Assembly (NCBI GenBank): GCA_025928415.1
Contig: JAICJK010000196.1
Coordinates: 1-5,625 of the forward strand
Length of the DNA: 5,625 bases
DNA from: Solirubrobacteraceae bacterium
GTDB lineage: Bacteria > Actinomycetota > Thermoleophilia > Solirubrobacterales > Solirubrobacteraceae
Reading direction: 5' to 3'
Below the pieces are notes generated by a model. The model had not been told where the DNA came from, did not search any database, and worked only from the letters and a program-made list of their open reading frames with translations. Positions 1-4,760 of the stretch are shown piece after piece. Positions within the stretch are counted from its first letter, which is position 1. Each line of letters opens with the position of its first letter. Both the position numbers and the translations under genes were made by a program.

Positions 1-98
1 CGCTTGCGCACCGCCTCGAGCCCCTCGAGGACGGTGATGTCGCGGGCGTCATAGCTGCCCGGGGTCCGGGGGCCGTCCTGCGTGCTGTCGTTGGCCAT
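1..98 (-). CDS. gyrB: DNA gyrase subunit B, N-terminal fragment
   Basis: This is the 5' end of the gene for the ATPase subunit of DNA gyrase, which with GyrA introduces negative supercoils in the nucleoid. Only 32 complete codons lie in the window; the rest runs off the left edge. After a variable polar leader (ANDSTQDGPRTPGSYDA) comes R-D-I-T-V-L-E-G-L-E-A-V-R-K, the nearly invariant start of the GyrB GHKL ATPase domain, which normally continues R-P-G-M-Y-I-G. The ATG at 98 is preceded by a purine-rich Shine-Dalgarno stretch, AGAGAGGG, about 2-3 bases upstream, which is close but usable. It is the last visible gene of the dnaA-dnaN-recF-dciA-gyrB series, separated from dciA by a 156-base spacer with its own promoter-like patch and hairpin, so it may be transcribed separately. 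ParE shares this motif, but the position next to recF and DUF721 favours GyrB. Confidence 0.93.
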   Translation of the reverse strand, partial: MANDSTQDGPRTPGSYDARDITVLEGLEAVRK

Positions 99-115
99 GT
101 CCCTCTCTACGGACG

Positions 116-159
116 TGAAAACGCCCCGGCTACGGGTCCACCTGCACCCGGCCGGGGCG
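116..159 (-). terminator. Hairpin plus T-tract in the gyrB leader
   Basis: A perfect 9-bp inverted repeat (CGCCCCGGC at 122-130 with GCCGGGGCG at 151-159) extends inward by a second 5-bp stem (133-137 with 146-150). A two-base bulge separates the stems, and the loop is eight bases. On the minus strand the hairpin is followed directly by TTTTC (116-120), the layout of an intrinsic terminator. It lies only about ten bases before the gyrB ribosome-binding site, so no promoter fits between it and the start codon. It is either the terminator of the dnaA-dciA operon lying inside the gyrB leader or a transcription attenuator for gyrB. The T-tract is short, so efficiency is uncertain. Confidence 0.55.
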
Positions 160-160
160 G

Positions 161-192
161 GAAAGAATCGGTAGACAGAACAATAGCACAAT
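161..192 (-). promoter_or_regulatory. Candidate gyrB promoter in A/T-rich patch
   Basis: This is the most A/T-rich stretch in the window (about 60% A+T by count over 161-193). On the minus strand it contains TGCTATTGT (188-180), an extended -10 pattern (TGn followed by TATTGT, 4 of 6 matches to TATAAT). An alternative pair is TTGTGC (191-186) with GATTCT (169-164) at 16-base spacing. Initiation from the extended -10 would start near 173 and give a leader of about 75 bases that includes the downstream hairpin. Motifs are short and no clear -35 accompanies the extended -10. Confidence 0.35.
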
Positions 193-254
193 CGGGCCTC
201 TCCCCCGGCCCCTCCGGCGGTCTGAAGTCCCTGCAAAGACGCCGTTTTCGCGCG

Positions 255-581
255 TCATCGCGACGCCCCGCGCGCCCATGCTCCGGAGGCGGCGGCGCGA
301 CAGCGCAGCACCTGCACGCGGGCGCCCGGCACGGCGGCGGAGAGGCGGGCCACGACATCGCCCTGGAGCAGGTCGAGCTCCTGAGCCCAGACGGCCGACT
401 CGCACGTCACCACGAGGGACGCGCCGGCCACCGCGGTCGGGGTCGCGTGGGCGGCGACGAGGTCGCCCACCGCCGCCGGCCAGGCGCGCTGGATGCGGCC
501 GAGCGGCGTCAGCGGCTCGACGCGGTCGACGAGGTCCCCGAGCGCCACGGCGACGCCACGGGGGGACCGGCGGTGCCTCAT
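255..581 (-). CDS. dciA: DciA-family (DUF721) replicative helicase loader/operator
   Basis: The product is a 108-residue protein of the DUF721 family, now called DciA. In bacteria without DnaC/DnaI-type loaders, DciA binds the replicative helicase DnaB and is needed for its loading or activity (shown for mycobacterial Rv0004, which sits at the same place). The family core is visible: P-L-G-R-I-Q-R-A-W-P-A-A-V-G (residues 26-39, with the characteristic Trp34), then A-H-A-T-P (44-48), L-V-V-T-C-E-S-A-V-W-A-Q-E-L (56-69) and L-S-A-A-V-P-G (80-86). This is a compact KH-like fold with a short alanine/arginine-rich tail. The reading frame stays open far upstream through recF, but the ATG at 581 is the sensible start: it makes an ATGA overlap with the recF stop and is preceded by a GGAGG-like sequence in the recF 3' end. 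Translational coupling to recF is likely. Helicase loading itself is inferred from family and position. Confidence 0.85.
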   Translation of the reverse strand: MRHRRSPRGVAVALGDLVDRVEPLTPLGRIQRAWPAAVGDLVAAHATPTAVAGASLVVTCESAVWAQELDLLQGDVVARLSAAVPGARVQVLRCRAAASGAWARGASR

Positions 582-1681
582 CGGGTCAGCGCCCCCTCCC
601 GCACCTCGCCCGCGTCGACGTGGAGCTGCGCGGCGCCGGCGTCGTCCGCGCCGGGGACGTGGCCGAGGTCCGTCGTCGTGACGACGCTCTGCCCCGCGGC
701 GGTGATCCGCCGGACCAGCAGCTCCCGGCGGCCGGCGTCGAGCTCGCTCATGACGTCGTCCAGGAGCAGCAGCGGCGGGGCACCGCGCTCGGCGGTCAGG
801 GCGTCGCGCTCGGCGAGCAGGAGCGCCAGCAGCGCCAGGCGCTGCTCGCCCTGGGACCCGTAGACGCGGAGCTCCCGGCCGTCGCGCAGCAGCGCGAGGT
901 CGTCGCGGTGAGGGCCGTGACCGGTGAAGCCGCGCTCGAGATCGCCGTCCAGGCGCTCGGCCAGCTCCGCGGCGAACGCCACGGCGTCCGCAGCCCGCGT
1001 CCGGGGCCGGTAGCGCAGCTCCGCCTCCCCCTCGAGCCCGAGCTCCGTCCCGACGGCGGCGAACCGGCCGGCGAGCAGCTCGACGGCCTGGGCGCGGTCG
1101 GCGCGCAGGGCCAGCCCGGTGCGGGCCAGCTCGCTGTCCCACGTCGCGACGGCGCTGCGGGGGCTGCGCCCGGCGCGCACGTGGCCCAGCAGCGCGTTGC
1201 GCTGCGCGAGCACCTGGCCGTAGGCGCGCCGGGTGGCCGACCGACCGGGCCACAGCGCGGTCACGACCGCGTCGAGGTGCGAGCGCCTGAGCGCAGGCGG
1301 CCCCTTGACGAGCTCGAGGCGGTCCGGGAGGAAGACGCTGACCAGCGGGCGGCCGGGGGCGTCGAGCAGCCGCTCGACCTCCGCGCCGTCGACGCGCATG
1401 CGCTTGGCCTCCCCCGGCCGGAAGCCGACGGCCAGCTCGTGGCTGCCGTCGCGGTCGGCCGTCCCGACCTCCACGCGCGTCGCTTCGGCCCCGAACCGCA
1501 CCACCTCGCGCTCGTTCGACGTGCGGCACGAGCGCCCCGTGCAGCCGAAGTACAGGCCTTCGAGCAGGTTCGTCTTCCCCGCTCCGTTGCGCCCGTGCAC
1601 CACCGTCAGGCCGTCGCCGAGCGCCACGTCGGCCGCGGCGTAGGTCCGGAAGTCGCGCAGGCGCAGGCGCGTGACCAGCAT
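578..1681 (-). CDS. recF: DNA replication/repair ATPase RecF
   Basis: RecF is an SMC/ABC-like ATPase that, with RecO and RecR, helps load RecA at single-strand gaps and double-strand/single-strand junctions. The 367-residue product has the usual family length (about 360-380). It starts L-R-L-R-D-F-R-T-Y, then carries the Walker A motif G-R-N-G-A-G-K-T (30-37) followed by N-L-L-E, the RecF-specific F-L-P-D-R-L-E-L-V-K-G (117-127), H-G-P-H-R-D-D (255-261), the ABC signature G-S-Q-G-E-Q (275-280), Walker B L-L-L-L-D-D-V-M-S-E-L-D (304-315) and T-T-T-D (335-338) near the C-terminus. The ATG at 1681 overlaps the dnaN stop by one base (TGATG), and the gene ends in a 4-base overlap with dciA, so it is almost certainly cotranscribed and translationally coupled with both. 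No key residue is missing and no frameshift is seen. The 478-residue antisense frame over this gene is a GC-bias shadow. Confidence 0.97.
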   Translation of the reverse strand: MLVTRLRLRDFRTYAAADVALGDGLTVVHGRNGAGKTNLLEGLYFGCTGRSCRTSNEREVVRFGAEATRVEVGTADRDGSHELAVGFRPGEAKRMRVDGAEVERLLDAPGRPLVSVFLPDRLELVKGPPALRRSHLDAVVTALWPGRSATRRAYGQVLAQRNALLGHVRAGRSPRSAVATWDSELARTGLALRADRAQAVELLAGRFAAVGTELGLEGEAELRYRPRTRAADAVAFAAELAERLDGDLERGFTGHGPHRDDLALLRDGRELRVYGSQGEQRLALLALLLAERDALTAERGAPPLLLLDDVMSELDAGRRELLVRRITAAGQSVVTTTDLGHVPGADDAGAAQLHVDAGEVREGALTR

Positions 1682-2799
1682 CAGACGTTCAGGCGGATGG
1701 GCATGATGAGGTAGAGGAAGCCCGAGCCGTCGCCGGCCTCGATGAGGCCGGGCCGCAGGGGGCTGATGAGCTTGAGCACGACGTCGCCGGAATCCACGCT
1801 GTCCAGGCCGTCCTTGAGGAAGTCCGGGTTGAACCCGATCTCGAACGGTTCGCCGGCGAACGGCACCGGCAGGGGCTCGCTCGCCTCGCCGACGTCCGGG
1901 GTCTGGGCGGACACGGTGAGCTCGCCCTCGGTGAACGACAGGCGCAGGGGCGCGTTCTTCTGCGCCATCAGGCTGATGCGGCGCACGACCCCCGCGAGCT
2001 CGTCGCCCGGGACGTGCAGCTCGTGGTCGTAGGTCTCCGGGAGCAGCTGGCGGTAGTTCGGGAACTGGCCGTCGATCAGGCGGGAGGACAGCGTCACGGC
2101 GCCGGTCTCGAACACGACCTGGTTCTCCCGCATCCCGATCCGGATCTCCGGGTCCTCGGCGGCCGACACCACGCGCTCGAGCTCCTGCAGCGCCCGCGCC
2201 GGCACGTTGGCCTCGAAGCCGCCGTCGATGGCGTGCTCGAGCGTCGTCTCCTTGACGCTCAGCCGGTAGGAGTCCGTGGCGACCATCCGCAGCTCGGTGC
2301 CCGACACGGAGACGAGGATGCCGGTGAGGATCGGGCGCGTCTCGTCACGCGACGCGGAGCGAGCGACCTTGGCGATCGTCTCCACGAACGCGGCGGCCGG
2401 CAGGGCGACGACCTTGTCGGTCGCGGACTCGGGCATCGCCGGGAGCGGCGGGAAGTCGTCGGTGCGCAGCGTGCGGACGTGGAAGCGGGAGGGGCCCGCG
2501 ACGACCTCGACGTCCTGCTCGGCGGCGCGCAGCTCGAGCGAGACGGGGCCGCCCGGGAGCTGACGGACGATGTCGAGCATCAGGCGCGCCGGCAGGACGA
2601 CGGTGCCGTCGCGCTCGACTTCGGCCTCGAGGGGGACCCTCAGGCCGATCTCCATGTCCGTGGCCCGGAGCTCCACCGTGGTGCCGGCGGCGTCGAGCTG
2701 GACGCCGGAGAGCGCCTGCACGGCGCTGCGCGTCGACGCGACCCGCGAGGCCGTCTGGAGCTGGGCGAGCAGCGCCTGGGTCGTGGTGGCGATCTTCAC
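1681..2799 (-). CDS. dnaN: DNA polymerase III beta sliding clamp
   Basis: This is the beta clamp, a dimeric ring that tethers polymerase III and other clamp-binding proteins to DNA at the fork. From the chosen start the protein is 372 residues, the normal length for three clamp domains. Landmarks are R-P-I-L-T-G-I-L-V (155-163) and A-T-D-S-Y-R-L-S (174-181) in the middle domain, L-I-D-G-Q-F-P-N-Y (241-249), G-F-N-P-D-F-L-K-D (322-330), and the C-terminal Y-L-I-M-P-I-R-L-N-V (363-372) that forms part of the protein-binding pocket. An upstream ATG at 2898 would add 33 residues unlike any clamp. The GTG at 2799 gives the standard V/M-K-I-A-T start and has GAGG eight bases upstream, so I prefer it. 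The stop overlaps the recF ATG by one base. The 129-base spacer behind it carries a -10-like hexamer and a tandem repeat, so dnaN can probably be transcribed apart from dnaA. Confidence 0.97.
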   Translation of the reverse strand: MKIATTTQALLAQLQTASRVASTRSAVQALSGVQLDAAGTTVELRATDMEIGLRVPLEAEVERDGTVVLPARLMLDIVRQLPGGPVSLELRAAEQDVEVVAGPSRFHVRTLRTDDFPPLPAMPESATDKVVALPAAAFVETIAKVARSASRDETRPILTGILVSVSGTELRMVATDSYRLSVKETTLEHAIDGGFEANVPARALQELERVVSAAEDPEIRIGMRENQVVFETGAVTLSSRLIDGQFPNYRQLLPETYDHELHVPGDELAGVVRRISLMAQKNAPLRLSFTEGELTVSAQTPDVGEASEPLPVPFAGEPFEIGFNPDFLKDGLDSVDSGDVVLKLISPLRPGLIEAGDGSGFLYLIMPIRLNV

Positions 2800-2829
2800 G
2801 ATGAGGACCTCAGTCGATCTACGTTCGGA

Positions 2830-2835
2830 GTCATA
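2830..2835 (-). promoter_or_regulatory. Candidate dnaN -10 element (TATGAC)
   Basis: On the minus strand TATGAC (2835-2830) sits 30 bases before the dnaN GTG, in one of the few A/T-containing patches of the spacer, and would start transcription near 2823. The -35 position (about 2853-2858, CCTGTG on the minus strand) is a poor match to TTGACA and is adjacent to or overlapped by the tandem 8-bp repeat. A regulated promoter is plausible, but the motif is short. Confidence 0.35.
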
Positions 2836-2838
2836 AGG

Positions 2839-2854
2839 GGTGTGCAGGTGTGCA
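2839..2854. repeat. Tandem perfect 8-bp repeat GGTGTGCA x2
   Basis: Two exact head-to-tail copies of GGTGTGCA (TGCACACC on the minus strand) lie at 2839-2846 and 2847-2854, followed by CAGGTG. A third copy of TGCACACC lies at 4568-4575 upstream of rpmH. The pair lies just upstream of the dnaN -10-like hexamer. The minus strand across the second copy also reads CTGTGCACA, 7 of 9 matches to the DnaA box TTGTCCACA. It may be a protein-binding site, possibly for DnaA; this is inference. Confidence 0.5.
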
Positions 2855-2928
2855 CAGGTGGCGTGAGCGCCCGCAAGGAGCGGGAACAGGACGCACAACC
2901 GCCAGGGTGACCGGGGTGCATGAGTGTG

Positions 2929-4332
2929 TCAGTCCCGCCGGTCTGATCCCGCGGCGATGCGGGCGGTGAGGGAGCGGGCGGTCTCGTAGGCGTCGGCGTC
3001 CTCGGCGAGCCGCGCGGCGGCGCGGCGGACGGCGTGCATGACGGTGGTGTGGCCCCGGTCGCCGAACTGCCGGCCGATGGCGGGGAGCGTCTCGTCGGTG
3101 TGCTCGCGCGCGAGGTACATGGCGAGCTGCCGGGGCCAGGCGAGGCGCGCGGTCCTGCTGGGGGACAGCAGCTCCTCGCGCGTGAGCGAGAAGGCCTCGC
3201 AGACGAGGGCCTGGATGTCGGCGACCGACATGGCGCGGCGGGGGCCGCGCCGGGCGCCTGCCCGCGTGGGCCCGCAGCGGTAGAGCCCGTCGAGGACCTC
3301 GGTGGCGAGCTCGGCGTCGAGCCGGAGGCCCTTCAGGGAGGCGAAGGCGACGACGCGGATGAGGGCCCCTTCAAGGGCGCGGATGTTGGTGGTGATGCGG
3401 TCGGCGATGACGTCGAGCACCGCCGGATCGGCGAGCGCGATGCGGTCGTGGTCGACGCGCTTGGCCAGGACGGTCAGGCGGGTGGCGCGGTCCGGTGGCC
3501 GGATGTCGGTGACGAGGCCGGCCTCGAAGCGCTCGCGCAGGCGGTCCTCGAGGGCGCCGAGGTCGCGCGGGAGGCGATCGGAGGTCAGCACGAGCTGGCT
3601 GCCGGTCTCCAGCAGCGCGTTGAAGGTGTGGAAGAACTCCTCCTCGGTCTTGGCCTTCGACTCGAGGAACTGCACGTCGTCGACGAGCAGCACGTCCGTG
3701 TGGCGGTAGCGGCCCTTGAAGCGGTCCACGGCCTGCGAGGAGTGCGACTGCAGCGCGCCGACGAACTCGTTGGTGAACTGCTCGACGGTGGCGTAGCGGA
3801 CCACGAGGCCATCGCCGTGGCTGCGCACGTAGTTGCCGATCGAGTGCAGCAGGTGGGTCTTGCCGACGCCCGGCGGGCCGTAGATGAACAGCGGGTTGTA
3901 GGCCTGCCCGGGAAGCTCGGCGACCGCGAGGGCCGCGGCATGGGCGAAGCGGTTGGCGTCGCCGATCACGAACTGGCCGAAGGTGAACTTGGGGCTCAGC
4001 GCACAGCTCGCGGGCTCCGGCGCAGGGGCGGCGGCGGGCGCCGCGTCGCGCCCGGAGGACGAGCGCGCCGCCGCGCGAGCGGAGGAGTCGGCCACCGCCA
4101 CCGCGAGATCGGCGAACCCGGCCTCGCGCACGGCGCGCGCCAGCACCCCGGCGAAGCGGTCGGCGACCCAGGCACGGATCTCGTCCGGGCCCTCGAGGGT
4201 GAGCACCGGCGGGGAGCCGCCGACGCTCACGGCCTTCAGCGGCGCGAGCCAGATGTCGTACGTCGCCGGCGGCACCGCGCCGCGCAGGACGGCCTGGATG
4301 CCCGACCAGATGTGCGTCGGATCCTGGTTCAC
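2929..4332 (-). CDS. dnaA: Chromosomal replication initiator DnaA
   Basis: DnaA is the AAA+ ATPase that binds DnaA boxes, melts the origin and acts as a transcription regulator. From the GTG at 4332 it is 467 residues. Domain I is residues about 1-85 (P-T-H-I-W-S-G-I-Q near the start). A short Ala/Pro linker, domain II, is about 86-112. The AAA+ domain has Walker A G-P-P-G-V-G-K-T-H (152-160), Walker B L-L-V-D-D-V-Q-F-L (215-223), sensor 1 L-T-S-D-R (249-253), an arginine-finger segment R-E-R-F-E-A-G-L (266-273) and sensor 2 N-I-R-A-L-E-G-A-L (316-324). Domain IV (about 365-467) has R-Q-L-A-M-Y-L-A-R (401-409) and the signature F-G-D-R-G-H-T-T-V-M-H-A (423-434). Its usual form is F-G-G-R-D-H-T-T-V-x-H-A, so the base-contacting Asp is Gly here. 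The nearest Shine-Dalgarno (GAGGAG, 4353-4348) is about 15 bases from the GTG, which is long, but in-frame upstream starts would only add a proline-rich, unconserved extension. Confidence 0.97.
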   Translation of the reverse strand: MNQDPTHIWSGIQAVLRGAVPPATYDIWLAPLKAVSVGGSPPVLTLEGPDEIRAWVADRFAGVLARAVREAGFADLAVAVADSSARAAARSSSGRDAAPAAAPAPEPASCALSPKFTFGQFVIGDANRFAHAAALAVAELPGQAYNPLFIYGPPGVGKTHLLHSIGNYVRSHGDGLVVRYATVEQFTNEFVGALQSHSSQAVDRFKGRYRHTDVLLVDDVQFLESKAKTEEEFFHTFNALLETGSQLVLTSDRLPRDLGALEDRLRERFEAGLVTDIRPPDRATRLTVLAKRVDHDRIALADPAVLDVIADRITTNIRALEGALIRVVAFASLKGLRLDAELATEVLDGLYRCGPTRAGARRGPRRAMSVADIQALVCEAFSLTREELLSPSRTARLAWPRQLAMYLAREHTDETLPAIGRQFGDRGHTTVMHAVRRAAARLAEDADAYETARSLTARIAAGSDRRD

Positions 4333-4381
4333 GGCAGCGGAAGACGACTCCTCGGGAGGGGGTGCGGAGGGCGGCGAGGAA

Positions 4382-4402
4382 CGGGCCCCGGGGCGGGGCC
4401 CG
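4382..4402 (-). promoter_or_regulatory. dnaA leader hairpin 1 (9-bp perfect stem)
   Basis: CGGGCCCCG (4382-4390) pairs perfectly with CGGGGCCCG (4394-4402) around a three-base loop, which reads CCC on the dnaA-sense strand. It lies 50-70 bases upstream of the dnaA GTG. No T-run follows on either strand, so it is not an intrinsic terminator. It would be a very stable structure in the dnaA mRNA leader. Confidence 0.45.
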
Positions 4403-4411
4403 GGAGGCGGT

Positions 4412-4427
4412 GGGTGCGGGGGCACCC
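4412..4427 (-). promoter_or_regulatory. dnaA leader hairpin 2 (6-bp perfect stem)
   Basis: GGGTGC (4412-4417) pairs perfectly with GCACCC (4422-4427) around a four-base loop, which reads CCCC on the dnaA-sense strand. It lies nine bases from hairpin 1, giving two successive stem-loops with all-C loops between the candidate dnaA start site (about 4436) and the dnaA start codon. In a region this GC-rich, chance stems are common, so function is uncertain. Confidence 0.35.
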
Positions 4428-4442
4428 GTCCGCGGGGCGGCG

Positions 4443-4451
4443 AATATACCA
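4443..4451 (-). promoter_or_regulatory. Candidate dnaA extended -10 promoter (TGGTATATT)
   Basis: On the minus strand TGGTATATT (4451-4443) is an extended -10 (TGn directly followed by TATATT, 5 of 6 matches to TATAAT), the only such A/T run in a very GC-rich surround. Transcription would begin near 4436 and give a leader of about 100 bases. The -35 position (CCTACG at 17-base spacing) is poor, as is usual for extended -10 promoters. Confidence 0.5.
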
Positions 4452-4544
4452 ACGGCGCCGCGCCCCGTAGGCGCGCCCGGACGGCCCCGGCGGAGGGACC
4501 TCGCAAATCGCGATGAATTCCGTCCGAGCCGCCCGTCGCGGCGC

Positions 4545-4572
4545 GTGCACGGGTTGTCGACAGCCCATGCAC
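4545..4572. repeat. 28-bp near-perfect palindrome with DnaA-box-like core
   Basis: The 14-base half-sites match except at two symmetric positions, 12 of 14 pairs being complementary. Outer arms are GTGCA (4545-4549) and TGCAC (4568-4572), inner arms GGG and CCC, and the core is TGTCGACA (4555-4562). TTGTCGACA (4554-4562) matches TTGTCCACA at 8 of 9 positions. The palindrome sits between the dnaA and rpmH -10 elements and reaches the rpmH -35 zone, which suits an operator or initiator-protein site for a dimer. The binding protein is not known. Confidence 0.6.
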
Positions 4573-4586
4573 ACCGACGGTGGCGG

Positions 4587-4592
4587 TACACT
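4587..4592 (+). promoter_or_regulatory. Candidate rpmH -10 element (TACACT)
   Basis: TACACT matches TATAAT at 4 of 6 positions, including the key first, second and last bases, and would start transcription near 4599, about 26 bases before the rpmH ATG. The -35 zone (4564-4569, CCCATG) lacks TTGACA and lies inside the right arm of the 28-bp palindrome, so an activator, or repression by whatever binds the palindrome, is conceivable. Confidence 0.4.
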
Positions 4593-4624
4593 GCGACGCC
4601 CGTTCCGGACGAGGTCCTCCCGCC

Positions 4625-4759
4625 ATGAAGCGCACCTACCAGCCCAAGAAGCGCAAGCGAGCCCGCACCCACGGCTTCCGCAACCGCATGCAGACGCGTG
4701 CGGGCCGTCTGACGCTCAAGCGGCGCCGCGCCAAGGGCCGCAAGCGTCTCGCCGTCTAG
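4625..4759 (+). CDS. rpmH: 50S ribosomal protein L34 (bL34)
   Basis: The 44-residue, very basic product is the large-subunit ribosomal protein bL34. It reads [19 protein letters not shown], followed by M-Q-T-R-A-G-R and the Arg/Lys-rich tail K-G-R-K-R-L-A-V, the classic bL34 pattern with normal length. It is too short for most automatic gene calls but unmistakable. The ATG at 4625 has GAGG ten bases upstream (4611-4614). It heads the rightward cluster with rnpA one base behind its stop, the arrangement conserved in most bacteria, and probably shares one transcript with rnpA, yidD and yidC. A 5' non-coding leader of only about 26 bases is predicted from the candidate -10. Confidence 0.98.
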   Translation: MKRTYQPKKRKRARTHGFRNRMQTRAGRLTLKRRRAKGRKRLAV

Positions 4760-4760
4760 T

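Larger units (their letters stand above)
4333..4624. other. Divergent dnaA-rpmH spacer, possible origin part
   Basis: This 292-base gene-free stretch separates the two divergent clusters. From the dnaA side it contains a weak Shine-Dalgarno, two perfect hairpins, a TATATT extended -10, small palindromes (ATCGCGAT at 4507-4514, GAATTC at 4515-4520), a 28-bp near-palindrome and an rpmH -10. No exact TTATCCACA or TTGTCCACA is seen on either strand, and there is no long A/T-rich unwinding element. The gene context (dnaA, dnaN, gyrB, rpmH, rnpA) means the replication origin is expected nearby, but the sequence does not let me place it in this spacer rather than in 2800-2928 or outside the window. 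Confidence 0.5.

Noticed and set aside
278..1714. 478-codon open frame on the plus strand antisense to recF
   Set aside because: Its composition is the Arg/Ala/Gly-rich pattern of a GC-biased shadow, it has no recognisable domain, and it lies wholly over recF, dciA and the end of dnaN.
2803..2811. Shared palindrome GAGGTCCTC at the ribosome-binding sites of dnaN and rpmH (4611-4619)
   Set aside because: The same nine bases also occur inside dnaA (3292-3300), and the half-site is just a Shine-Dalgarno, so chance is enough.
2870..2884. CCCGC/GCGGG stem in the dnaA-dnaN spacer as a dnaA terminator
   Set aside because: The stem is only five base pairs and no T-run follows on the dnaA strand.
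2800..2898. Longer DnaN starting at the ATG at 2898
   Set aside because: The added 33 residues are not clamp-like and cross the -10-like element and the tandem repeat. The GTG at 2799 has a good ribosome-binding site.
3034..4470. 478-codon open frame on the plus strand antisense to dnaA
   Set aside because: It is a stop-free shadow of a GC-rich gene in the opposite frame, with no motif, no promoter and no conserved start.
4333..4635. Longer DnaA starting at 4635 or at the GTG at 4425
   Set aside because: The extra residues are Pro/Arg-rich, cover the promoter and hairpins, and are unlike any DnaA domain I. The conserved start follows the GTG at 4332.
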